A model generated the notes under the pieces. That model had not been told where the DNA came from and searched no databases. It saw nothing but the letters and a program-made list of their open reading frames with translations. From the NCBI GenBank assembly GCA_007126675.1, contig SLAU01000249.1:1-18045 (forward strand): a stretch of 18,045 nucleotides of DNA. Reading direction: 5' to 3'. Within the stretch, counting starts at the first letter, position 1. The number at the start of each line of letters is the position of its first letter. Source of the stretch: Balneolaceae bacterium (lineage in GTDB: Bacteria; Bacteroidota; Rhodothermia; Balneolales; Balneolaceae). Below, in pieces: positions 8,186 to 16,358 of this stretch. Made by a program: the position numbers and the translations under genes.

Positions 8186-9664
8186 ATGCAATCAAAAAAA
8201 TTAATAATAACAACCTTTTTAATAGGATTACTGGCACTTAGCTGTTCGTTGGAAGAAAATCCTGTCGGATTCTTATCATCAGAAAACTTTTATGAAACTG
8301 AGGGTGATGCTTTGTCAGCAGTTGCATACGCTTATGCAATCTTACCTGAAATTGAATACTATTCAAGGCATTTCTATCTGGTAACTACAGTACCTACTGA
8401 GGAGTTTACGTTAAAACCGGATGTAGGAGCATCTCAACATGATCTTGATCAGCTTCGCCCGTTAGCTAATAACAGAGAAGTGACCGATGTTTTCAGGTAT
8501 GCATATATCGGAGTAAACCGGGCGAATATGGTTATAGAAGAAGTTCCGCAAATCCAAATGGATGAAACTTTAAGAAACCAGCTCATTGGTGAAGGCCATT
8601 TTCTAAGGGCGCTCCATTATTTTAATCTTGTCAGGTTATTTGGTGATGTGCCACTTCATGCATCTGCTATCAGAGATGTTGAAAGTACAATGCAGGGATT
8701 AACACCTCAGGAAGATATTTATCAATTTATAATTGAAGATTTGAATGAGGCTATTGAATTGATGGACCAGCAAAACCGGTATGGAAGGGCTAACCAGGTT
8801 GCAGCGTGGGGTTTACTCTCCAAAGTATATTTGCATTTAGCATCAGCCGGGGCTACAGGTGTTGAAGGCTTTGAGTTTGTAACTGATCCGGAAAGTTATT
8901 ACGAGTTAGCATCTGTCTATTCTGGCTATGTTGTTAACGATCAAAATATCTACTACCTCGAAGAAGATCTGAGAGAAATATTTAGTGTTTACAATGAGGG
9001 TGGTCCGGAACGGATATTTTATGCAACTGTTGACAGAGCCGGTGAAAATGAAGGCAATTACAGCAAGATGCCCCTCCTCATAAACCCCTATCTCGATGGA
9101 GCTGAAATTGAACTATTAGATGGCATTTCTTTTCCTTCTGGCTGGAACCACGTAATAACAGAAGAAGGGTTTTATTTCTCATTTGATGAGGAAGATCTGC
9201 GCCGTAATGAACTTATGGTGGATTCGGTGATTGTTGATGGTGAATACCTGACATATCCCGGGGGAGGAATTGAAGCTCCATTTACAAGAAAATTTATTGA
9301 CCCTGATCAAACCGGCGAACAAACAAGTACTGATATACCCATTCTCAGGTATTCAGATATTTTATTGACATATGCTGAAGCTGAAGGGCCAACTGCCGAA
9401 GGTTATAATGCGATAAATCAAATCAGAAACAGAGCCGGTCTTGATGATTTGGAACCCGGGTTAAGTCCTTCAGATTTCAGAGATGCGGTTCTTGATGAGC
9501 GAAGCTGGGAGCTGGCCTTTGAAGGCCACAGATTATTCGACCTTCGCCGAACAAATAAAATGGAAGAAATATTACAGGGGCGATATGGTAAAACTATTCA
9601 CAATAACGCCTACTACTATGAAATTCCGCAGATCGAAAGAGATGTAAACGATCTAATCGATTAA
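8186..9664 (+). CDS. susD: SusD/RagB-family surface glycan-binding lipoprotein
   Basis: This 492-residue partner of the SusC channel is the lid that captures glycan at the surface. A lipoprotein signal ends at LALSC with lipidated Cys20. The following SLEENPVGFLS and ENFYETEGDA are typical SusD N-terminal features. Family landmarks include the helix GEGHFLRALHYFNLVRLFG near residues 135-155, NRYGRANQVAAWGLLSKVYL near 194-213, and the C-terminal DERSWELAFEGHRLFDLRR around 435-455. There is no frameshift. It is 41 bp after susC and 21 bp before the next lipoprotein, so all three are almost certainly cotranscribed. Mannan or glucomannan preference is inferred from context. Confidence 0.95.
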   Translation: MQSKKLIITTFLIGLLALSCSLEENPVGFLSSENFYETEGDALSAVAYAYAILPEIEYYSRHFYLVTTVPTEEFTLKPDVGASQHDLDQLRPLANNREVTDVFRYAYIGVNRANMVIEEVPQIQMDETLRNQLIGEGHFLRALHYFNLVRLFGDVPLHASAIRDVESTMQGLTPQEDIYQFIIEDLNEAIELMDQQNRYGRANQVAAWGLLSKVYLHLASAGATGVEGFEFVTDPESYYELASVYSGYVVNDQNIYYLEEDLREIFSVYNEGGPERIFYATVDRAGENEGNYSKMPLLINPYLDGAEIELLDGISFPSGWNHVITEEGFYFSFDEEDLRRNELMVDSVIVDGEYLTYPGGGIEAPFTRKFIDPDQTGEQTSTDIPILRYSDILLTYAEAEGPTAEGYNAINQIRNRAGLDDLEPGLSPSDFRDAVLDERSWELAFEGHRLFDLRRTNKMEEILQGRYGKTIHNNAYYYEIPQIERDVNDLID

Positions 9665-9685
9665 AACAAAAAACTTGATAAAACT

Positions 9686-10546
9686 ATGTTTAAGTGTAAA
9701 AAAAGTTATACAGCAGCAGCGATTTTATTGGCAATGACAGCCGGTATTCTTTTGAAAGCATGTTCAGAAAACCCGGTAGAAAGTGTTGTAAGTCATGAAC
9801 GTGCAATCGAAGACTTCAGAATAGATAATCAAATAGGAGTTCCTGTCATTATCAGGTCATTGGAAGATGATGATTCTCATGTTACAATTTTTGTACAGCC
9901 AGATACTGACCTTTCAGCTGTTACCCCGGAAATTACAGTTTCATATAAAGCTTCTGTATCACCGGCTTCAGGTGAAGAGGTTAATTTTGCTGAAAATGAT
10001 GGACAGTATACTTATGAAGTTACATCAGAATCTGGCCGAACCAGAGAGTGGTTAGTAATCATTGAAGAGTTTGAATCTAACCTTGCAGGCACCTGGGAAG
10101 TGACAGAAGTCAGGTTTGACTATTATTTCGGTGAAGGTGAAGACTGGGGATGGGGTGAAGAGGGAAGGCCGCTCCATTGGGATATATCGGATGCCGAAAA
10201 TTTGCTTGGAAATACTTTCCACTTTGATATTGAAGGTACTGATGAAAGCGGACGTAACTTTGGAACATTTACACAAGAAGGAGAAACTGCTGATTTTGGC
10301 GAATGGGCATACAAATTTGATCGTATACCCGAATCAGAGGGTACCTATCACAGAGACTTCAGTAATGATATCCTGATTTTTGAAGAGGGAACTGAGAATG
10401 AGACAAGAACTATGAGTCTTGAGTTTTCAGCAGATGAGCAATCTTTAAATATTGTTTTTGACCTTGAGCCGGACATCGATTGGGATACATTAGAAAATGT
10501 AACTGCAGCCAGCAGGTTTTGGTATGAGCTTGTAAGGGTTGATTAG
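9686..10546 (+). CDS. SusE/F-position lipoprotein with Ig-like and lipocalin-like domains
   Basis: This 286-residue lipoprotein has a lipobox LLKAC (Cys26). Residues about 38-128 look like the DUF5018-type Ig-like domain found in Bacteroidota surface lipoproteins: FRIDNQIG, then a central run of short strands, then TREWLVII. From about 133 (LAGTWEVTEVRF) a second beta-rich domain starts like lipocalin-like folds. It contains an aromatic and acidic loop (DYYFGEGEDWGWGEEG, 145-160) and ends FWYELVRV. The position directly after SusD is that of surface glycan-binding proteins, which are sequence-divergent and usually recognised by place. The Trp-rich loop could supply stacking platforms for mannan, but this is inference. 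No catalytic motif is visible. Confidence 0.72.
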   Translation: MFKCKKSYTAAAILLAMTAGILLKACSENPVESVVSHERAIEDFRIDNQIGVPVIIRSLEDDDSHVTIFVQPDTDLSAVTPEITVSYKASVSPASGEEVNFAENDGQYTYEVTSESGRTREWLVIIEEFESNLAGTWEVTEVRFDYYFGEGEDWGWGEEGRPLHWDISDAENLLGNTFHFDIEGTDESGRNFGTFTQEGETADFGEWAYKFDRIPESEGTYHRDFSNDILIFEEGTENETRTMSLEFSADEQSLNIVFDLEPDIDWDTLENVTAASRFWYELVRVD

Positions 10547-10621
10547 GCTTAAACTTAGAATTAAAGCTCTGTATGTCTCTCTCATAATAGCTGTTGAACT
10601 AACAATTATATAAAAAAATAG

Positions 10622-12361
10622 ATGAAAACATACACTATTTTAAATATAGTATTATACACCTTGTACAGTTTTGTGCTACTATCATGCATTGAAACCAATG
10701 ACACTGTATCGGTTGAAGTTTTAGCTCCGGTGCCCGATGAGGTATCTCAATATGAAATGGTTGAGATCAGTTTTCTGGTAAACGCGGAATTCAGTGATCC
10801 CTACAGTTCGAGAGATATAAAAATGGATGGGCTTGTTAGTGGTCCGAATGGTGAAAAAGTTGTACCGGCATTTTTCGAAGAAAAAACAGATGATCGTAAA
10901 TCAATATGGAAGCTAAGATTTACACCGCGTTTTAGTGGTGATTATAAAATTACCGCTGATCTGAATAATGCAGAGGGTAACGCTCAAAGTGCAGAAATTA
11001 ATTTTACTTCTGTAGCTTCAGAAAAAAATGGCTTCTTACAACTTCCCGATAACGGCTCGCATTATTATTTCCAGTTCGATTCAGGAAAAAAATTCAGAGG
11101 TGTTGGTACAAACTATGCATGGGAAGATCAGCCATGGGACGGTGAAACTCCTCTTTATTTCCCTGACTTTTTTAAAACCCTGAATGAAGCAGGTGCAAAT
11201 ATAGTCAGAAAGTGGATGAATCCATGGACATTGCCGCTCATTTGGACGCAGCCAGATAATGATGATCTGTACACAGTTGAAGAAGAATATAAATATAACA
11301 GGTCAGGTATTGAGCGTACTGATTTAATGTTTGAAGAGGCAATGAAGAATGATATTCAGGTAATATTGGTGCTTGATTATCACGGTGCATTACAAACCGA
11401 ACCTGATTATTGGGGAGGTAACAATTACTGGGAAGAACACCCTGATAATATCATCAATGGCGGAACTGCTGAATTACCGGCTGATTTTTTTACAGATGAT
11501 GTTGCTAAAGAAAACTATAAAGACAGGCTTCGGTTCATTATCGCCCGATGGGGTGCATTCACAAATCTGGCGACTATTGAACTGTGGAATGAGGTTGATA
11601 ATGCACTCGAAAATGAAGGAATTCCGGAAAGTTCAATTGTTGAGTGGCACAATGAAATGGGTGCATATTTAAAAGAATTAAATCCATTTCCTCATTTGGT
11701 ATCAACAAGTGTTAGCCATCTGCACATTCCGGGATTATTTGCTGCAGAAGGAATTGATTATTCACACATCCACATATACGGAAATACCGCGGGAATGGCT
11801 GAAGTGATGGACTCTGTTCGAACTCTTTATCAAACACCTGTTGTGGTTGGTGAAGTAGGATATGACTGGAGAAGACCTGAGGCAAACCAGGTTAAAGAAT
11901 TTAATGAAGATCTGTTTAAAAGTTATTGGTATGCGCTGGTTGAACCGACTCCTATTTATCCAATGCCATGGTGGTGGGAGTTTTTCTATGAAAAAACGGA
12001 CCATGAAGCGATGAAAAGTATTGTTGCTTTCAATGAAATATTGATGGCAAGTGACTGGGAAAACTTTGAAAGGATTGATCAGACAAATCAAAATGGAGTG
12101 GATGTTGATTTACTGTATGGTGGCAATACCTATGTAGGTTTGTTAAGAAACTCATTATCAAATAATTCCCCACAGTTTAATATTCATACACTGCATGAAT
12201 ATCCAAACAAATTTAATGTGATCTTTTATGACACTTATAAAGGAGAAATCATTAGTGAAAGTGTTCAGAATATCGATGAGAACGGGATGCTGAATATTTC
12301 TGATGAGATTTTTTTAAGTAGTCAAAAAATAGCATTAATCATACAATACAAGCAGCACTAA
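10622..12361 (+). CDS. DUF5060 / clan GH-A glycosidase lipoprotein (putative surface mannanase)
   Basis: This 579-residue lipoprotein has a signal ending in LLSC (Cys22). A DUF5060-type beta-sandwich spans about 30-130, and a (beta/alpha)8 GH-A domain spans about 145-475. The probable acid/base is Glu324 in ELWNEVDN, and the probable nucleophile is Glu411 in VVGEVGYD. The aromatic run PMPWWWEFF at 448-456 matches PMSWWWEWF of the leftward paralogue. A short C-terminal beta region (about 480-579) closes the protein; there is no T9SS domain. It should sit on the outer membrane by its lipid anchor, likely facing outwards beside SusC/D. The two related enzymes flank the SusCD genes and differ mainly in how they are anchored. 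Gaps are 75 bp to the upstream lipoprotein and 25 bp to the next gene, so it is probably in the operon. Endo-mannanase is the favoured role, not proven. Confidence 0.86.
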   Translation: MKTYTILNIVLYTLYSFVLLSCIETNDTVSVEVLAPVPDEVSQYEMVEISFLVNAEFSDPYSSRDIKMDGLVSGPNGEKVVPAFFEEKTDDRKSIWKLRFTPRFSGDYKITADLNNAEGNAQSAEINFTSVASEKNGFLQLPDNGSHYYFQFDSGKKFRGVGTNYAWEDQPWDGETPLYFPDFFKTLNEAGANIVRKWMNPWTLPLIWTQPDNDDLYTVEEEYKYNRSGIERTDLMFEEAMKNDIQVILVLDYHGALQTEPDYWGGNNYWEEHPDNIINGGTAELPADFFTDDVAKENYKDRLRFIIARWGAFTNLATIELWNEVDNALENEGIPESSIVEWHNEMGAYLKELNPFPHLVSTSVSHLHIPGLFAAEGIDYSHIHIYGNTAGMAEVMDSVRTLYQTPVVVGEVGYDWRRPEANQVKEFNEDLFKSYWYALVEPTPIYPMPWWWEFFYEKTDHEAMKSIVAFNEILMASDWENFERIDQTNQNGVDVDLLYGGNTYVGLLRNSLSNNSPQFNIHTLHEYPNKFNVIFYDTYKGEIISESVQNIDENGMLNISDEIFLSSQKIALIIQYKQH

Positions 12362-12386
12362 ATCCTAATTTAAAAACAATATAACT

Positions 12387-13748
12387 ATGAAGAAAATAAT
12401 TACAGAGTTTAAAAAAATATCTTTGTTCAGTCTTATTTTTGGCTTGACATTTTTATCCGGAAACGTACTTGCTCAGGATTTACTTGAGTTACCGGTAACA
12501 TTCGATGATCCGGCTGTAGAATATTTGCCAATGAATGACTTTGGGGGTGTATCAACCGAATTAGGTGAAGATCCCGAAGATCCGGGCAATACAGTTGCAA
12601 TAACTACCCGATTTGATACAGCTGAAGATTGGGCCGGATCTGCATTTGGTTTGTCATCCGCAATTCCATTATCAAATGAATTCCCTCTTTTAAGATTGAA
12701 TGTATATGCACCAGAAGAAGGGATTCAGGTTAATCTGAAATTAGAACAATCTGATGGAGATCAGGAAATCGAAATCCAGCAGACTGTTGATGAAGCCAAT
12801 GCCTGGGCAACTCTTGATTTTGACTTTGGTGATGCAATGGGTGGTGATTTTTCCACTGAATATGACGTAATTGTAGTCTTCTTCAACTTTGGTGTTACAG
12901 GTGAAGCAGCTGGAGAACAGGTCTATTACTGGGATCAGGTTGACATTGCAGCAGCAAATGGAAATGGTGGAACAACAATGCCAGATCTGCCGCTTACATT
13001 CGATGACCCAAACGTTGAATACTTACCTATGAACGATTTTGGTGGTGTAACTACTACCTTAGGTGAAGATCCGGTTGATCCAAATAATACAGTAGCTATT
13101 TCAACAAGGGCTGCAGGAGCTCAGGATTGGGCAGGATCTGCTATAACTCTTGCAAATCCCATTAATTTTTCTGATAGCACACCATCTATTTCAATGATGG
13201 TATACTCACCAGAAGCGGGTGTGGATATCAACTTAAAATTAGAACAGTCGGATGGGGCAGAGGAAGTTGAAATCCAGGCAACAGTTAACGAAGCAAATAC
13301 CTGGGAAACATTGCTGTTTGATTATAGCGACTATTTTGCAGGTAATTTCGATGTTGATTTTGATGTGATAGCCATGATGCCTAACTATTTTCCTGATGGC
13401 GATCCCGGCGAACAGGTGTATTACTGGGATAATGTAGAGCTTAGTACTGCAACAAGTATTGCAGATAACACTTCAGATGTGCCAAAAGGTTACAGCCTGA
13501 ATCAAAATTATCCGAACCCCTTTAATCCAACAACTCAAATTAGCTTTGAACTGCCTGCCACATCACAGGTTACACTAAATGTTTATAATACAGTTGGACA
13601 AAAAGTAGCTGTGCTGGCTAATGGGATGTTTTCATCAGGTCAGCATTCTATTCAAATTGATGCAAGTAATTTGTCTTCCGGTATTTACATGTATCGTCTC
13701 GAAGCAGATAATTTTTCCGCAGTCCGGAAAATGACCCTTATTAAATAA
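12387..13748 (+). CDS. secreted tandem-repeat carbohydrate-binding-like protein with T9SS sorting domain
   Basis: This 453-residue protein has a signal peptide at 1-30 (cut after VLAQ). Two homologous beta-sandwich-like modules span about 35-187 and 201-351, and a T9SS domain about 370-453 (NYPNPFNPTT to MTLIK). Each module carries the same ordered landmarks: TFDDP, EYLPMNDFGG, a DP-rich loop, DWAGSA, NLKLEQSDG, and a closing EQVYYWD. There are no candidate paired catalytic acids in a hydrolase context. I recall similar DFGG/WAG modules attached to marine laminarinases (GH16), so a carbohydrate-binding role is likely, but I cannot name the family with certainty. As the last gene before a strong hairpin, and following a glycosidase lipoprotein, it may tether polysaccharide at the surface or be released to bind it. 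Start ATG is 25 bp after the glycosidase stop. Confidence 0.78.
   Translation: MKKIITEFKKISLFSLIFGLTFLSGNVLAQDLLELPVTFDDPAVEYLPMNDFGGVSTELGEDPEDPGNTVAITTRFDTAEDWAGSAFGLSSAIPLSNEFPLLRLNVYAPEEGIQVNLKLEQSDGDQEIEIQQTVDEANAWATLDFDFGDAMGGDFSTEYDVIVVFFNFGVTGEAAGEQVYYWDQVDIAAANGNGGTTMPDLPLTFDDPNVEYLPMNDFGGVTTTLGEDPVDPNNTVAISTRAAGAQDWAGSAITLANPINFSDSTPSISMMVYSPEAGVDINLKLEQSDGAEEVEIQATVNEANTWETLLFDYSDYFAGNFDVDFDVIAMMPNYFPDGDPGEQVYYWDNVELSTATSIADNTSDVPKGYSLNQNYPNPFNPTTQISFELPATSQVTLNVYNTVGQKVAVLANGMFSSGQHSIQIDASNLSSGIYMYRLEADNFSAVRKMTLIK
12489..13439 (+). repeat. intragenic tandem duplication (two about 150-residue modules)
   Basis: Bases 12489-12947 and 12987-13439 encode the two copies of the DFGG/WAG module. 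The protein landmarks are retained in the same order and spacing with many identical short blocks (EYLPMNDFGG, NLKLEQSDG). The DNA differs at many third positions, so the duplication is not very recent. The linker between copies is short and rich in Gly, Asn and Thr (about residues 190-199). Confidence 0.85.
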
Positions 13749-13784
13749 GAGGTTCTAAGCTTTTATAAAGCAAATAAATAAAAT

Positions 13785-13814
13785 AATAAGCGGTGGTTTA
13801 CTCCACCGCTTATT
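13785..13814 (+). terminator. strong 12-bp hairpin between envelope and cytoplasmic modules
   Basis: The arms AATAAGCGGTGG (13785-13796) and CCACCGCTTATT (13803-13814) are perfect complements around the loop TTTACT. No T-run follows on the plus strand, so it is not a classical intrinsic terminator. It may protect the upstream mRNA 3' end after processing, or work with the second hairpin at 13841. It sits 36 bp after the tandem-repeat protein stop codon and 46 bp before the GH130 start. Confidence 0.6.
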
Positions 13815-13840
13815 CATATTAACTGGAATAATAATTTAGT

Positions 13841-13860
13841 GCAGAAATTCTGCTTTTTTT
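13841..13860 (+). terminator. small hairpin plus T7 tract abutting the GH130 start codon
   Basis: GCAGA (13841-13845) can pair with TCTGC (13849-13853) around AAT, and seven T residues (13854-13860) follow directly, then the ATG at 13861. This is the form of a short intrinsic terminator, but it occupies the space of the ribosome-binding site of the phosphorylase. Partial termination (attenuation) with read-through is the simplest reading, because no promoter fits between the T-run and the gene. The short 5-bp stem makes it weak alone. Confidence 0.45.
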
Positions 13861-15045
13861 ATGAGTACTAAATATACATTTAGCCAGAAACTTAAAGTGA
13901 TTAATGATGAGTACGAAGAGTTAATTAATAAAAAGAATCATGCTTCTGGAATTGGAAATGGTATATATAAAAGGTTTGATAACCCGATATTAACAAAAGA
14001 CCATATCCCGCCTTTTTGGATATATGATATAGATTCAAAGGATAATCCAAATTTGCAGGAGAGAATGGGGATTAATGCAGTTTTTAATCCTGGTGCAATT
14101 AAGTTAAATGATAAGTATTACCTGGTTGCCCGAATCGAGGGTGTTGACAGAAAGTCTTTTTTTGGAATTGCAGAAAGTAATAAAGGAACTGAAGGATTCA
14201 GATTTTGGGATAAACCGGTTGTGATACCACAAACCGACAATCCGGATGTTAATGTATATGACATGCGGTTGACGAATCATGAAGATGGTTGGATTTATGG
14301 AGTTTTTTGTACCGAAAGAAAAGATAAAAGTGTATCAGAATTTGACACATCAAGTGCAGTGGCACAAGCTGGAATTGTTAGGACAAAAGATTTAATTAAA
14401 TGGGAACGCCTACCGGATTTAAAAACACCTTCACCGCAACAAAGGAATGTTGTCCTACATCCTGAATATGTAAATAATAAATATGGCTTTTATACAAGGC
14501 CACAGGATGGGTTTGTAGACGCAGGCTCTGGTGGAGGAATTGGATGGGGTTATTGTGAAGATATTGAAAACCCAATAGTTGAACACGAGCAAATTGTTGA
14601 TCAAAGAGTTTACCACACAATTAAAGAGGTAAAAAACGGCCAGGGTCCTCCTCCAATAAAAACAAAAAAAGGGTGGATGCATTTGGCACATGGAGTTCGT
14701 AACACAGCTGCAGGACTCCGATATGTACTCTACATGTTTTTAACTGATTTAGAAAAGCCTTATAAAATTATCAGTGAGCCGGCAGGATATTTAATTGCAC
14801 CACAAGCAGATGAACGCGTTGGTGATGTGTCAAATGTTGTATTTTCGAATGGTTGGATTGAAGATGATGACGGTAAAATTTACATCTATTACGCTTCATC
14901 TGATACCCGAATTCATGTTGCAACATCAACAAGGGAGAAATTATTAGACTATTTAATGAACTCACCTTCCGACCCGCTAACATCTGCTAAATGTGTGAAT
15001 CAGAGAATAGAATTAATTGAAAAGAATTTGAACCTGAACAAATAA
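13861..15045 (+). CDS. GH130 4-O-beta-D-mannosyl-D-glucose phosphorylase
   Basis: This 394-residue cytoplasmic enzyme phosphorolyses Man-beta-1,4-Glc to alpha-mannose-1-phosphate and glucose (EC 2.4.1.281). It has no signal peptide. Family features include RMGINAVFNPGAIK near 68-81, RIEGVDRKSFFGIAES near 91-106, VYDMRL (132-137) with Asp134 as the likely general acid, GIVRTKDL (171-178), LYTRPQDGF-like YTRPQDGF (211-218), GSGGGIGW (222-229), HTIKEVKNG (252-260) and LAHGVRNTAAGLRYVLY (275-291). The sequence runs nearly collinear with my memory of the Bacteroides fragilis GH130_1 enzyme, including the N-terminus, which supports the ATG at 13861 despite the hairpin and T-run just before it. The epimerase starts 2 bp after its stop, a tight translational pairing that matches consecutive steps of mannobiose breakdown. 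A mannobiose phosphorylase (GH130_2) is less likely given the epimerase. Confidence 0.95.
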   Translation: MSTKYTFSQKLKVINDEYEELINKKNHASGIGNGIYKRFDNPILTKDHIPPFWIYDIDSKDNPNLQERMGINAVFNPGAIKLNDKYYLVARIEGVDRKSFFGIAESNKGTEGFRFWDKPVVIPQTDNPDVNVYDMRLTNHEDGWIYGVFCTERKDKSVSEFDTSSAVAQAGIVRTKDLIKWERLPDLKTPSPQQRNVVLHPEYVNNKYGFYTRPQDGFVDAGSGGGIGWGYCEDIENPIVEHEQIVDQRVYHTIKEVKNGQGPPPIKTKKGWMHLAHGVRNTAAGLRYVLYMFLTDLEKPYKIISEPAGYLIAPQADERVGDVSNVVFSNGWIEDDDGKIYIYYASSDTRIHVATSTREKLLDYLMNSPSDPLTSAKCVNQRIELIEKNLNLNK

Positions 15046-15047
15046 TT

Positions 15048-16316
15048 TTGGAATCAATACTTTTAAATACGTACAAAGAACTGAAAACTGAGCTCAGTGA
15101 GCATATACTTGATTACTGGATCAGGAATTCAATTGATCATGATTCAGGTGGTTTTATCGGTAGAATTTCATCTGAAGGAGAAGTTGATAAACTTGCTCCG
15201 AAGGCTGCAATTTTGCATGCCAGAATATTATGGACATTTTCTGCTGCCTATAACTTTTTTAAAGATGATAGATATTTAAAAGTTGCTGAAAGAGCTTTTA
15301 AATATATGGAAGATTGTTTTTGGGACCGGGAGTTTGGCGGAGTGTTTTGGATGATCAAACCAAATGGTGAACCTCTTGATACAAAAAAACATGTATATGT
15401 GCAGGCTTTTGCAATTTATGGTTATTCAGAATATTACAAAGCTTCGAATGATAAAATTGCCATTCTACAGGCAATTGAACTCCAAAGATATATAGAAAAA
15501 TTTAGCTATCAGCCTGATAAAAGTGGCTACTATGAAGCATTTGACAGGAAATGGCAACAGTTGGATGATGTGCGCTTAGGTGAAACAGACAGGCAAGAGA
15601 AGTATAGCATGAATACTCATCTTCACATTCTGGAAGCTTATACTAACCTTTACACTGTATGGAAAAATGAGTTACTGCAAGAACGTTTATGCCAGCTAAT
15701 CAGGGTACACCTTGATAAAATGTTTGATTATGAAGCTGATCACTTTAACAGCTTTTTTGATACCGATTGGAATTCTAAATCAGATATATATTCATATGGT
15801 CATGATATAGAGGCAATCTGGTTGCTAATAGAGGCTGCTAAAAAACTTCCTGATAGAAAGCTGTATCAGGAGGTTGAGACTGTAGCGAAGAAGGTAGCTT
15901 ATAAAGTTGTTTCTGAAGGCTTTGATGAGAAGCATGGCGGAATATTCTACACAGGTTCATCTGATAAAGTGACGGATGATGAAAAACATTGGTGGGTACA
16001 GGCCGAGGCAATGGTAGGTTTTCTTGAAGCTTACAGAATAACTGCGGACCAGGTTTTCATTGATGCAATTTACAATACATGGGAATTTGTTAAACAACAT
16101 GTCATAGATCCAAAAAATGGTGAATGGTTTTTTCGGGTCAGTAACGAAGGCATTCCATACATGAATGAAGATAAAGTTGGGCCATGGAAATGTCCGTATC
16201 ACAATTCAAGAGCATGTTTAGAATTTTTAAAGAGGCTAAGTGTGCAAGATTTTGATTTTTACAAAAATGAAGAAAACCGGAACACAAATAAATTTGAAGA
16301 GAAAACAGTGAACTAA
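15048..16316 (+). CDS. cellobiose 2-epimerase (AGE family)
   Basis: This 422-residue cytoplasmic enzyme interconverts the 2-position of reducing-end glucose and mannose in beta-1,4 disaccharides (EC 5.1.3.11). Here it would convert Man-beta-1,4-Man to Man-beta-1,4-Glc for the GH130 enzyme. The (alpha/alpha)6-barrel signatures are AILHARILWTF (54-64), HVYVQAFAIY (115-124), MNTHLHILEAY (188-198), YGHDIEAIWLL (250-260), HWWVQAEA (314-321) and PYHNSRACLE (383-392). Likely catalytic or substrate histidines are His193, His252 and His385. Pattern and length match the Rhodothermus marinus enzyme. The start is a TTG at 15048, two bases after the GH130 stop; the first in-frame ATG (Met87) would remove conserved N-terminal helices, so TTG is the credible start and initiation probably depends on translational coupling. 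The last 20 or so residues are polar, charged and not family-conserved. Confidence 0.94.
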   Translation: MESILLNTYKELKTELSEHILDYWIRNSIDHDSGGFIGRISSEGEVDKLAPKAAILHARILWTFSAAYNFFKDDRYLKVAERAFKYMEDCFWDREFGGVFWMIKPNGEPLDTKKHVYVQAFAIYGYSEYYKASNDKIAILQAIELQRYIEKFSYQPDKSGYYEAFDRKWQQLDDVRLGETDRQEKYSMNTHLHILEAYTNLYTVWKNELLQERLCQLIRVHLDKMFDYEADHFNSFFDTDWNSKSDIYSYGHDIEAIWLLIEAAKKLPDRKLYQEVETVAKKVAYKVVSEGFDEKHGGIFYTGSSDKVTDDEKHWWVQAEAMVGFLEAYRITADQVFIDAIYNTWEFVKQHVIDPKNGEWFFRVSNEGIPYMNEDKVGPWKCPYHNSRACLEFLKRLSVQDFDFYKNEENRNTNKFEEKTVN

Positions 16317-16334
16317 TTTTCAGCCGTCTGAAAA
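16317..16334. repeat. short intercistronic inverted repeat
   Basis: TTTTCAG (16317-16323) and CTGAAAA (16328-16334) are perfect complements around CCGT, immediately after the epimerase stop codon. On the plus strand an A-run follows instead of a T-run, so it does not look like a terminator of the operon. It could mark an mRNA processing site or be chance. Confidence 0.3.
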
Positions 16335-16358
16335 AAATAATATATCTACAAAGTATAA

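Noticed and set aside
11762..12091. 109-codon open frame antisense to the lipoprotein glycosidase
   Set aside because: It lies wholly inside a well-supported gene, has no recognisable domain, and its composition is that expected from the complementary strand.
12489..13439. Tandem repeats considered as an assembly artefact or a mobile repeat
   Set aside because: The copies differ at many positions while conserving protein landmarks and reading frame, which fits an old domain duplication.
14396..14691. Two overlapping antisense frames inside the GH130 gene
   Set aside because: GH130 motifs are continuous across this region on the plus strand, so these frames are by-products of codon usage.
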